Shown in pieces: positions 1 to 7,761 of a DNA stretch of 64,000 bases. The stretch covers positions 248,001 to 312,000 of the forward strand of contig NZ_FPAY01000002.1 of assembly GCF_900116495.1 (NCBI RefSeq), given 5' to 3'. Positions within the stretch are counted from its first letter, which is position 1. Each line of letters starts with the position of its first letter. The notes under the pieces were generated by a model that did no database searches, was not told where the DNA came from, and saw only the letters and a list, made by a program, of their open reading frames with translations. The translations under genes were made by a program, and so were the position numbers. The stretch is from Arthrobacter sp. ov118. GTDB taxonomy: Bacteria > Actinomycetota > Actinomycetes > Actinomycetales > Micrococcaceae.

Positions 1-1836
1 TTCCTGGGCGCGTTCAAGTTTTACACCTCCTACACCCTTAAGACGTTCGACGGAAAGCGCTTCCTGGAGCGCTACGAGGACCGCGTCTGCATGGTGGCCC
101 TGCACCTGGCCCGCGGTGACGAGAAGCTCGCCACGCAGATGGTGGACGAGATCATCGAGGGCCGCTTCCAGCCGGCCACCCCGACGTTCCTGAACGCCGG
201 CAAGAAGCAGCGCGGCGAGCTGGTCTCCTGCTTCCTGCTCCGCATCGAAGACAACATGGAGTCGATCGGCCGGTCCATCAACTCCGCCCTGCAGCTGTCC
301 AAGCGCGGCGGCGGCGTGGCCTTCGCGCTGACCAACATCCGCGAGGTCGGCGCCCCGATCAAGCAGATCGAGAACCAGTCCTCCGGCGTCATCCCCGTGA
401 TGAAGCTCCTCGAAGACAGCTTCTCCTACGCCAACCAGCTCGGTGCCCGCCAGGGCGCCGGTGCCGTGTACCTGCACGCGCACCACCCGGACATCTACCG
501 CTTCCTGGACACCAAGCGCGAGAACGCGGACGAGAAGATCCGCATCAAAACCCTCTCGCTCGGCGTCGTGATCCCGGACATCACCTTCGAGCTCGCCAAG
601 CGGGACGAGGACATGTACCTCTTCTCCCCGTACGACGTCGAAAAGGTCTACGGCATGCCGTTCTCCGACGTTTCGGTCACCGAGAAGTACTACGAGATGG
701 TGGACGATTCCCGGATCAAGAAGACCAAGATCAAGGCCCGCGAGTTCTTCCAGACCCTCGCCGAGATCCAGTTCGAATCCGGCTACCCGTACATCATGTT
801 CGAGGACACCGTGAACCGGGAAAACCCGATCGACGGCAAGATCATCATGTCCAACCTGTGCTCGGAGATCCTCCAGGTCAGCCAGCCCACCACGTACCAC
901 GATGACCTGTCCTACGACCAGACCGGCAAGGACATCTCCTGCAACCTGGGCTCGCTGAACATTGCCAAGACCATGGACTCGCCGGACTTCGGCCTGACCA
1001 TCGAGACAGCCATCCGGTCCCTCTCGGCCGTCTCGGACATGTCCAACATCACCTCGGTGCCCTCGATCGCCCGCGGCAACGACCAGAGCCACGCGATCGG
1101 CCTCGGCCAGATGAACCTGCACGGCTACCTTGCCCGCGAGCGGGTCCACTACGGCTCCGAAGAGGGCCTGGACTTCACCAACATCTACTTCTACTCGGTG
1201 GTGTTCCACGCCGTCCGCGCCTCCAACCTGCTGGCCATCCAGACCGGCCAGACGTTCGGCGGCTTCGAGAAGTCCAAGTACGCTTCCGGCGAGTTCTTCG
1301 ACAAGTACACCGAGCAGGAATGGGTGCCGCAGACCGCCAAGGTCGCGGAGCTGTTCAAGAACATCCACATCCCCACCCAGGATGACTGGCGCGAGCTCAA
1401 GGCTTCGGTCATGGAGCACGGCATCTACAACCAGAACCTGCAGGCTGTTCCGCCGACCGGTTCGATCTCCTACATCAACAACTCCACCTCCTCGATCCAC
1501 CCGGTGGCGTCCAAGATCGAGATTCGCAAGGAAGGCAAGCTGGGCCGCGTGTACTACCCGGCGCCGTACCTGACGAACGACAACCTGGAGTACTACCAGG
1601 ACGCGTACGAGATCGGCTACGAGAAGGTCATCGACACCTACGCCGCCGCCACGCAGCACGTGGACCAGGGTCTGTCCCTGACGCTGTTCTTCAAGGACAC
1701 CGCCACCACCCGCGACATCAACAAGGCCCAGATCTACGCCTGGAAGAAGGGCATCAAGACCATCTACTACATCCGTCTCCGCCAGCTCGCGCTGGAAGGG
1801 ACCGAGGTAGAGGGCTGCGTCAGCTGCATGCTGTAG
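1..1836 (+). CDS. nrdE: Class Ib ribonucleoside-diphosphate reductase, alpha subunit (5' end outside window)
   Basis: The catalytic subunit reduces ribonucleoside diphosphates to deoxyribonucleotides in the cytoplasm, together with NrdF. The reading frame is open from base 1, so the true start lies upstream; 611 residues are visible and probably fewer than 120 are missing. Visible active-site features are the N-x-C-x-E triad in NLCSE at visible residues 285-289 and an earlier cysteine in ELVSCFL. The C-terminal tail EGCVSCML carries the redox-active C-x-x-C that is re-reduced by NrdH-type redoxins. The lack of a long N-terminal ATP-cone and the neighbouring nrdF indicate class Ib. nrdI and nrdH, the usual partners, would lie before the window. 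Identification is very secure. Confidence 0.97.
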   Translation, partial: FLGAFKFYTSYTLKTFDGKRFLERYEDRVCMVALHLARGDEKLATQMVDEIIEGRFQPATPTFLNAGKKQRGELVSCFLLRIEDNMESIGRSINSALQLSKRGGGVAFALTNIREVGAPIKQIENQSSGVIPVMKLLEDSFSYANQLGARQGAGAVYLHAHHPDIYRFLDTKRENADEKIRIKTLSLGVVIPDITFELAKRDEDMYLFSPYDVEKVYGMPFSDVSVTEKYYEMVDDSRIKKTKIKAREFFQTLAEIQFESGYPYIMFEDTVNRENPIDGKIIMSNLCSEILQVSQPTTYHDDLSYDQTGKDISCNLGSLNIAKTMDSPDFGLTIETAIRSLSAVSDMSNITSVPSIARGNDQSHAIGLGQMNLHGYLARERVHYGSEEGLDFTNIYFYSVVFHAVRASNLLAIQTGQTFGGFEKSKYASGEFFDKYTEQEWVPQTAKVAELFKNIHIPTQDDWRELKASVMEHGIYNQNLQAVPPTGSISYINNSTSSIHPVASKIEIRKEGKLGRVYYPAPYLTNDNLEYYQDAYEIGYEKVIDTYAAATQHVDQGLSLTLFFKDTATTRDINKAQIYAWKKGIKTIYYIRLRQLALEGTEVEGCVSCML

Positions 1837-1855
1837 CTTCAACTAAATCGTGACA

Positions 1856-1887
1856 GTACGACGGCGGGCGCCCGCCCGCCGTCGTAC
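1856..1887 (+). terminator. Perfect 15-bp hairpin between nrdE and nrdF
   Basis: Two 15-nt arms (1856-1870 and 1873-1887) are exactly complementary around a 2-nt centre, giving a very GC-rich stem followed by a short T-run (GCTTTAACT). It sits in the 90-nt gap between the nrdE stop and the nrdF start. It could be a partial intrinsic terminator, or an RNA-stabilising element that sets the nrdE:nrdF ratio. The structure is seen directly; its role is inferred. Confidence 0.6.
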
Positions 1888-1926
1888 GCTTTAACTAAGA
1901 ACCAACCCAAACTTTTAGGGGATGAC

Positions 1927-2901
1927 ATGACCGAAAAGGTCAAGCTGCTGAGCCACGTCGAGGCGATCAACTGGAACCGCATCCAGGACGACAAGGACGT
2001 GGATGTCTGGAACCGCCTGGTCAACAACTTCTGGCTGCCGGAGAAGGTGCCGCTGTCCAACGACGTGCAGTCGTGGAACACCCTGACGCCGGCCGAACAG
2101 CAGCTCACCATGCGCGTGTTCACCGGCCTGACCCTGCTGGACACCATCCAGGGCACCGTCGGCGCCGTCTCGCTGATCCCGGACGCGCTGACCCCGCACG
2201 AAGAGGCCGTCTACACGAACATCGCCTTCATGGAGTCCGTGCACGCCAAGAGCTACTCCTCCATCTTCTCCACGCTGGCCTCCACCAAGGAGATCGACGA
2301 GGCGTTCCGCTGGTCCACCGAAAACGAGAACCTTCAGAAGAAGGCCCAGATCGTCATGGACTACTACCAGGGCGATGATCCCCTGAAGCGCAAGGTGGCT
2401 TCCACCCTGCTGGAGAGCTTCCTGTTCTACTCCGGCTTCTACCTGCCGATGTACTGGTCCTCGCGGGCCAAGCTGACGAACACGGCCGACCTGATCCGCC
2501 TGATCATCCGCGACGAGGCCGTGCACGGCTACTACATCGGCTACAAGTTCCAGAAAGGCCTGGAGAGGGTCACCGAGGAGCGCCGCCAGGAAATCAAGGA
2601 CTACACCTTCGAGCTGCTCTTCGAGCTGTACGAGAACGAGGTCCAGTACACGCACGACCTGTACGACGGCGTCGGCCTGGCTGAGGACGTCAAGAAGTTC
2701 CTGCACTACAACGCCAACAAGGCCCTGATGAACCTAGGCTATGAGGCAATGTTCCCGGCCTCCGTGACCGACGTGAACCCGGCGATCCTGTCGGCCCTGT
2801 CGCCCAATGCGGATGAGAACCACGACTTCTTCTCGGGGTCCGGTTCGAGCTACGTGATTGGCAAGGCGGTTAATACTGAGGATGAGGACTGGGACTTCTA
2901 G
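1927..2901 (+). CDS. nrdF: Class Ib ribonucleoside-diphosphate reductase, beta subunit
   Basis: This 324-residue subunit generates the tyrosyl radical used by NrdE, with a dimanganese or diiron site. Metal-ligand motifs of the ferritin-like fold are visible: an aspartate in LTLLDTIQG, Glu103 and His106 in ESVHAKSY, a glutamate in ESFLFYSGFY, and Glu/His in IRDEAVHGYY. The likely radical tyrosine is Tyr110. The length is normal for NrdF. The AGGGGATGAC segment before ATG 1927 is a good ribosome site. The gene lies 90 nt after nrdE and is presumably cotranscribed, through a strong hairpin. A clear terminator follows. Confidence 0.97.
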   Translation: MTEKVKLLSHVEAINWNRIQDDKDVDVWNRLVNNFWLPEKVPLSNDVQSWNTLTPAEQQLTMRVFTGLTLLDTIQGTVGAVSLIPDALTPHEEAVYTNIAFMESVHAKSYSSIFSTLASTKEIDEAFRWSTENENLQKKAQIVMDYYQGDDPLKRKVASTLLESFLFYSGFYLPMYWSSRAKLTNTADLIRLIIRDEAVHGYYIGYKFQKGLERVTEERRQEIKDYTFELLFELYENEVQYTHDLYDGVGLAEDVKKFLHYNANKALMNLGYEAMFPASVTDVNPAILSALSPNADENHDFFSGSGSSYVIGKAVNTEDEDWDF

Positions 2902-2923
2902 TCCGCCGTCACGTGTTCAACTA

Positions 2924-2959
2924 AAACGACCCCGCACGCAGGAGCGTGCGGGGTCGTTT
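2924..2959 (+). terminator. Intrinsic terminator after nrdF
   Basis: Arms 2924-2939 and 2944-2959 form a perfect 16-bp stem (GACCCCGCACGC core) around the 4-nt loop AGGA. A run of A leads in and a run of T leads out. It lies 23 nt after the nrdF stop. Confidence 0.88.
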
Positions 2960-3042
2960 CGTGTCGGCCAGCATCCCGCCCGGATGTCTGCCGAGGCGGC
3001 TGCGCCTTCTGTCTGCGCAGATAGTGCCCTGATTCGTGCGCC

Positions 3043-3533
3043 CTAGTCGCGGAAAGTGACCTGGAGTCCGAGTCTGCCGCACAAGCTGGTCAAAAATGCC
3101 TTGGTGTTCTCGGTGGCCTGCTTACGGAGCTCTGACTCCGCCGCCGCGGCGGCAAACTTCGTCTCGGCGAGCTTGTAGAGTTTTGCCTGATCCGGTGCCT
3201 CGAACGCGTCGGCGATCCGGTCGAAGATGCCGCGGTCCTGATCGAAAGTATAGGATCGGCCAAAGTCGAGGCTGGGTTTTTCGAGCTGAGACTCGGGCAG
3301 CCGAACCGTTACCGACTTGCCGTCCGGTAACAGCTCTAGGTCTTTGTCGGCAAGGCCGGACAGGTCAACATAGGCATTCACTGTGTCCGCTGCGACAAAA
3401 AGCGTCCGCCGGCTAGCGCCACCAGTGCGCCAAGCACCAAAAGCGCGATGCCTTTCAACAAAGAATTCTTCCGGTCGGGTGCCGGCGGTGGTGCAGAAAC
3501 CGGAGTCGCATTGCATGTTTCGTAGATAGTCAT
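3043..3533 (-). pseudogene. Broken DUF4230-family membrane-anchored protein
   Basis: Two minus-strand frames together make a damaged DUF4230 protein. The 5' piece starts at ATG 3533 (GGGGAA before it) and encodes MTIYETCNATPVSAPPP, then a single membrane helix (LLKGIALLVLGALVALAGG), and stops at 3378. The 3' piece, readable from about 3400 to the stop at 3043, has typical DUF4230 sequence: TLFVAADTVNAYVDLSGL, then VTVRLPESQLEKPSLD, then a helical tail ending GLQVTFRD. The segment that normally links the helix to this domain is missing and the frame is shifted near 3385-3400. An internal deletion that also broke the frame is the simplest explanation. The intact family has an unknown function. 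A complete shorter gene translated only from the 3' frame is less likely, because its N-terminus would be the shifted helix region. Confidence 0.7.
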
Positions 3534-3593
3534 TTCCCCATTTTTCGTTTTGTTGTTGCGACCGCCTGATGGCGGAAACATTGGTGCGCTTAG

Positions 3594-3746
3594 GGCGTTC
3601 TGAACACGGTCTGCACCGGTGGCATTTGCTACCCGTTCGCCATCATTTTGGTCGAACGGTGGCGGGCCAAGAACGCATACCTGTACGGCCTGTACGGCTG
3701 GGAGCTTCAGTTCGTCGGCGCCGGATGCGGCATTTTCGGCCTGTGA
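3594..3746 (+). pseudogene. DUF898-like membrane protein fragment
   Basis: Between the stop at 3591 and the TGA at 3744-3746 lies an open stretch of about 50 codons with protein-like composition and no convincing start codon or ribosome site. It contains TGGICYPFAIILVERWRAKN and then GWELQFVGAGCGIFG. From memory, this spacing (GICYP-A, then RW, then a G-rich L-F-G-G-FG segment) resembles one repeat of the DUF898 (YjgN-like) membrane family. It lies beside another broken gene, so I read it as a relic. A very short leaderless gene is possible. Family assignment is tentative. Confidence 0.35.
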
Positions 3747-4207
3747 GTCAAAATGGCTGCTTCACGCCCTAGATGGACTGGGCTGGGACGACTCGTCAGC
3801 ATTCGTTTTCGCTGCGGCTCGCCGCCTTTCGGCGAAGCGGTCGCGCGGGTGCGCTATCCGGATGCTCAGACATGATCCCCCATCACGCCGGCTTCACGGT
3901 GCCAGCATTTCCGCCATGACACTAGCGGATCGACCGATTCTCTGAGGCGAGCGACCCGAGCATGTCTTAGGCGCCACTGTCATTGCGGTCGCGGACCGGG
4001 CGGATGGGTAAAGGCGGAGCGGGTCGTCGAGGCAAGGTGGCCTCGACCGTGACACGGAAGGCCGGTGTCGAGGATATAAGTGGCGACGAATGGAAATCGG
4101 GTGCAAGCATCGCCGCCCTGTCCAACTACAGGCAGCCGCCGCGGACACGAGGGCGGCGTTCCCCTTAGTTGGAGCCGGTCTGAGGCGCTGGCCCATACAA
4201 TCGCGGT
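3747..4207. other. Gene-free stretch before the CPBP protease
   Basis: About 460 nt in which no reading frame looks like a protein: the candidate frames are arginine-rich and lack ribosome sites. There are weak inverted repeats, for example CCTCGAC at 4041-4047 against GTCGAGG at 4067-4073. The promoter for the gene at 4208 should lie at the right end, but I could not identify it. Confidence 0.5.
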
Positions 4208-4960
4208 GTGACCCTCACCGTCCGAGCACCATTCCGCTCACGCCCCCCACTGAACCTGCGCACGGGCATCCTGCTGCTCACCCTTTTCGGGCTCGTGCGA
4301 GTGGCCCTCGTGCTGCAGGCGAACGTGACCGGCAGCTACGAGGTTGTGAGTCTCGTGTTCGTGGCCATGATCGCGCTGCCGTTCATCCTTCTGACGCGGG
4401 AAGGGCGCAACCGCATCGGGCTGGTTCGACCGTCAAGGCGGCGCTGGCTAATACCGGCAGTACTTGCCGGCGTCGCAATGGCTCTCGGGGTGCACGTCGG
4501 CGCCACTGCGCTGTGGGGCCACACTGTTTCCAACCCGTTCGCTTATATCGCCCGTTCGTACTCGAGCCTGCCGGCGGCACTGTCGGAGGACGACCGACTC
4601 ATTTACTTCATCATCTTCGCGGCCATCGGGATGCTCTTCAGCCCGCTCGGGGAAGAGTTCCTGTACCGCGGCGTCGCACACGAGAGCTTCGCGTCTCAAC
4701 TCGGTGACCGGCGGGCAGCGCTCATCGACGCGGCAGCGTTCGCCGTCACCCATCTGGCCCACTACGGCGTGGTGTTTGTGGCCGGAGCTTGGGCGTTCCT
4801 GCCGCTGCCGGCGCTGTTCTGGGTGACGGCCATGTTCCTGGCGTCGCTGGCCTTCTACGGATTCCGGAAGCTCACAGGATCACTCGCGGGAGCGGTGGCC
4901 GCGCACGCCGGATTCAATCTCGCCATGAACTGGGCCATCATTTACGCCATCCTCCCTTAG
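4208..4960 (+). CDS. CPBP-family intramembrane metalloprotease
   Basis: A 250-residue polytopic membrane protein starting at GTG 4208. It carries the CPBP (CAAX protease and bacteriocin-processing, Rce1-like) signature. Motif 1 is E149-E150-F-L-Y-R154, motif 2 is the F-x-x-x-H ending at His182, and motif 3 is H233-x-x-x-N237. These glutamate, histidine and asparagine residues form the membrane-embedded active site in the family. Several hydrophobic segments surround them. Substrates are not known; bacterial members act in bacteriocin self-immunity, peptide maturation or membrane protein processing. It appears monocistronic, with no related gene nearby. Confidence 0.88.
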   Translation: MTLTVRAPFRSRPPLNLRTGILLLTLFGLVRVALVLQANVTGSYEVVSLVFVAMIALPFILLTREGRNRIGLVRPSRRRWLIPAVLAGVAMALGVHVGATALWGHTVSNPFAYIARSYSSLPAALSEDDRLIYFIIFAAIGMLFSPLGEEFLYRGVAHESFASQLGDRRAALIDAAAFAVTHLAHYGVVFVAGAWAFLPLPALFWVTAMFLASLAFYGFRKLTGSLAGAVAAHAGFNLAMNWAIIYAILP

Positions 4961-5020
4961 CGCCGGCTCCGCCGGAGGGCGAGCCCACCGAAGGCCACCG
5001 AACCCGCTGCACAGGAAAGC

Positions 5021-6085
5021 TCAAAACGCGTAGCGGACGCGGCAGTAAGGCGCGATCTCCTCAATAAGCGCGGTCAGTTGCCGCACATAGCCCGCCTTGG
5101 CTCCTGAACGGTACCGGACGTTGGTGAAGCCGTTGGACGAGACCTTCGGTTCCTGGAGGTCCGGGCGCCACAGCACGTTCTCCGCCTGCGGATGCCACCC
5201 CAAGTTGACCTCGTGGAGCCGCTCGTTGTGGGTCAGGAAGATCACTTCCGCCGCGAGCTGCTCCTTTGCGGCGGCTGTCAGAGTCGCATCGAGTTGGCGC
5301 AGCAGCTCCTCCCAATCGCTGAGCCAGGTGTCCGTGATGATGACGGGGGAGAAGTTCACGTGCACCTCGTACCCGGCATCGACGAAGTCGTTGATTGCAG
5401 CCATGCGTTCAGCCACCGGCGAGGTCCGAACGTCAATCGACTTCGCCAAGTCCGAGGGCATGAGGGAAAAGCGGATCCTGGTGTGACCGCCGTGGTCCCA
5501 GCCGAGCATTGCCCGGTTCACGTACTTGGTGGCAAACGACAGCTTGGCGGTGGGCAAGTCGCGGAAGAGCGTGACGAGGTCTTCCACGTTGTCGCTGGTC
5601 AGCGCGTCGACGGAGCAGTCGCTGTTTTCACCGATGTCGTAGACCCAAAGTTCCGGGTCGCACTGGTTGGGCTCCAGCTTCATGCCCTGGCGTGTGGCGT
5701 GCCGCTCAAGCGCCCCGGCAATCTGGTCGATGTTCGCGAACACGGTTACCGGGTTGCTGTAACCCTTGTGCCGGGGCACGTAGCAGTAGGCGCATGCCAT
5801 GGCGCAGCCGTTCGCACTTGAAGGTGCAATGAAGTCCGCGGAACGGCCGTTCGGCTTGATGGTCAGCGCTTTCTTGACGCCAAGGACCAGCGCCTCCGTC
5901 TTGATCCGGGACCAGCGCGGCACGTTCGTTTCATCACCGTGCACCTCCGGGATGTTCCAGTGGTTGTCGACGAGCACGATCTCTGCGTCAGGCCAGCGTC
6001 CGATGATCTCATTGCCCCTGGGAAGCTCCAGTGCAGCGGGCTGCGCATAGATGCGCCGGATCTGCAGCAGCCGGTTGAAATCCAT
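5021..6085 (-). CDS. Spore photoproduct lyase-family radical SAM protein
   Basis: The protein has 354 residues from ATG 6085; an in-frame TTG at 6109 would add eight residues. It contains the radical-SAM cluster motif C-x3-C-x2-C in NGCAMACAYCYV, followed by blocks typical of the SPL family: the stretch DPELWVYDIGEN, LSFATKYVNRAM in the TIM barrel, RIRFSLMPSD, and the aromatic C-terminal GFTNVRYR region. Classical SplB repairs the spore photoproduct thymine dimer using a 4Fe-4S cluster and S-adenosylmethionine. Spores are not made by this kind of organism, so the substrate is uncertain; DNA photoproduct repair in vegetative cells is plausible. The gene is divergent from the kinase-fold gene at 6416. 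Confidence 0.85.
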   Translation of the reverse strand: MDFNRLLQIRRIYAQPAALELPRGNEIIGRWPDAEIVLVDNHWNIPEVHGDETNVPRWSRIKTEALVLGVKKALTIKPNGRSADFIAPSSANGCAMACAYCYVPRHKGYSNPVTVFANIDQIAGALERHATRQGMKLEPNQCDPELWVYDIGENSDCSVDALTSDNVEDLVTLFRDLPTAKLSFATKYVNRAMLGWDHGGHTRIRFSLMPSDLAKSIDVRTSPVAERMAAINDFVDAGYEVHVNFSPVIITDTWLSDWEELLRQLDATLTAAAKEQLAAEVIFLTHNERLHEVNLGWHPQAENVLWRPDLQEPKVSSNGFTNVRYRSGAKAGYVRQLTALIEEIAPYCRVRYAF

Positions 6086-6415
6086 GACTCCATTCTTCCA
6101 AGTCGCCAAAGATACTGCAGCCGGTTACGCCCAGGGCATCTTGACCCGAACTGCCTCGAGAGTGGCTCGACCGGCTGCTATCCGCGGCGCTACCGCTGAA
6201 GTGGTGTGTGTATTCGAAGAGCCCCGCCCATCCCGGTATGCAGCGGGGCACTTCGTCGCCCGAAAGGCTGAGATCTCCCGCACCTCAGGTAGGGCGATCC
6301 GACGTCGCCCCATTCATGAGGGTTCCTTAATGCGCCTTTCATCTGGACCTCATGGTCTTCCGTCATGCTGGGTCACACAGTCTGAAGTGGCACTTCCACC
6401 GCTGGAGCTGATCCG
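6086..6415. other. Divergent intergenic region
   Basis: About 330 nt between two divergently transcribed genes. It must hold both promoters, but no clear -35/-10 pair or palindrome stood out. No reading frame in it looks genuine. Confidence 0.5.
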
Positions 6416-7516
6416 ATGAGTTGGTACCTGCCCGGCCTGGAATACGCCGACGAAGCTACGGGCACAACCTGGCGCGTCAACCGGGCCTGGTTCGACAGGA
6501 GGCCGGGAGACTACGTGCTTGAAGTCCAGGACCAGGGCCAGGCCGGCGCCGTCCGTGGAGGTTACCTGCGTCACGGGCGCTTTGAACTTGTGCCGCTCGA
6601 CGATCCTGAACTGCCCGCCTTGCGGGCGGAAGCCGAGCAAGGCGAACTCGTTGCGTATCGGCCCCACAGGCGGGCCGTGGTCCGGGCGGGGGGCTGTTAC
6701 ATCAAGATCTTCCGGCCAGGGCAGGCCATCGCCTCCGCCGAACGCTGCGCGCACGTGGACATTCTCCTGGGCGCAGTCGGTACCTTCACGACCCCTAGCA
6801 TCCTTCACAGCTCCGAGGATGTCATCGTTTTCAGCACAGTCCAGGGACCGACCTTGTACGAGCTGTGCGTGGATGACTCCACGGCCAGCGATGAATCGTT
6901 CGGGTGTGCATGGGAGAAATGGTCGCGCTCGTGGGTCGCTCAGCTGAGCGCCCCACACGACGGCGCCGCCCGGAGCGTTCTGAACAGCCTGCCGCTCCGC
7001 TCAGCAGAGGTGGAAGCAGCAGATCTGTGGCGCTGCGTGAACCGCTGGCTGCGTCACTTTGAAAACGTGCCGGAGATGTCGCGTCAATGCAGCGCCTTGC
7101 GGGCCGCGGCAGAGGATGTGACGAAGAATTTGCTTCGGACGGCCCCGGATCCGCTAGCCTGGTCCCACGGAGACCTGCACGGCAAGCAGATCATCGCAGC
7201 CGAGGACCGGTCCCCGCTCGGATTGCTGGATTTTGACGAAGGAGCCCAAGCAGAGGCGGCCCTCGATCTGGCCAACATGGACGTGCGCTTGGAAGTGCAC
7301 CGGCGACGGAACCAGATGTCGTCGGCACGTTACCGTACGGCTCACAATCAGGTCTTGGCCGTAGCCAAGGAACTGCATGTCAGTCCGGACCGGTTCCATG
7401 CCTACACTGACACCCTCTGGCTCCGTGAGGCGTTGACCCCGCTCCCTGGGCGCCTAGCCAGGGCCACCGCCATTCTCGACGAACGGGCAAAGCGGTATCA
7501 GACCACTGAGGCATAG
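6416..7516 (+). CDS. Phosphotransferase with aminoglycoside phosphotransferase-like kinase fold
   Basis: A 366-residue cytoplasmic protein. The C-terminal half has APH/choline-kinase hallmarks: the catalytic loop WSHGDLHGKQI and the metal-binding segment LGLLDFDEGAQAEAALDLANM, with the aspartate in LDFD in the Mg-binding position. Upstream, RAGGCYIKIFRPG may supply the ATP-binding lysine of the small lobe. An N-terminal portion of about 80 residues (opening MSWYLPGLEYADEATGTTWR) is atypical for plain APH proteins. The phosphate acceptor cannot be named: antibiotic resistance is only one option, and small-molecule or cell-wall metabolite kinases share the fold. A GGAG precedes ATG 6416. Confidence 0.75.
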   Translation: MSWYLPGLEYADEATGTTWRVNRAWFDRRPGDYVLEVQDQGQAGAVRGGYLRHGRFELVPLDDPELPALRAEAEQGELVAYRPHRRAVVRAGGCYIKIFRPGQAIASAERCAHVDILLGAVGTFTTPSILHSSEDVIVFSTVQGPTLYELCVDDSTASDESFGCAWEKWSRSWVAQLSAPHDGAARSVLNSLPLRSAEVEAADLWRCVNRWLRHFENVPEMSRQCSALRAAAEDVTKNLLRTAPDPLAWSHGDLHGKQIIAAEDRSPLGLLDFDEGAQAEAALDLANMDVRLEVHRRRNQMSSARYRTAHNQVLAVAKELHVSPDRFHAYTDTLWLREALTPLPGRLARATAILDERAKRYQTTEA

Positions 7517-7539
7517 CTTCCGCCAACAGTATTCAAAGC

Positions 7540-7639
7540 CTATGTTTCGTGGTGCCGCGAGTAGGTGGAGCCTGACGGCGTCCGCTCCAATAGTCCAAAG
7601 TCGACCATGTAGCGGCGCAGCATCACGACGTCGTCGGCA
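7540..7639 (-). pseudogene. 3' relic of a DUF2087-family gene
   Basis: This minus-strand segment encodes DDVVMLRRYMVDFGLLER and then TPSGSTYSRHHET followed by a stop. It aligns without gaps to the last third of the DUF2087 gene at 18685-19209: 7539-7639 against 18684-18784, with 92 of 101 bases identical by my count. Similarity ends abruptly at 7639, so only about 33 C-terminal codons remain. It is a truncated duplicate or the leftover of a recombined gene. Confidence 0.8.
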
Positions 7640-7761
7640 CAGGTGCGGTGTAGGTCGTCTGCGGCGCTGGAATTCAAAGAGGGTCAGGAGGCAGCAGGGC
7701 CGGCGGCCAGGCTCGGTGGAGAGCCGGTGCTTGCCAGGGCTGTTTAGGGCAGACTGGTGGC

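Noticed and set aside
6416..7516. Antibiotic resistance gene call for the kinase-fold protein
   Set aside because: The fold alone does not show resistance; no known resistance subfamily motif was recognised and the N-terminal part is atypical.
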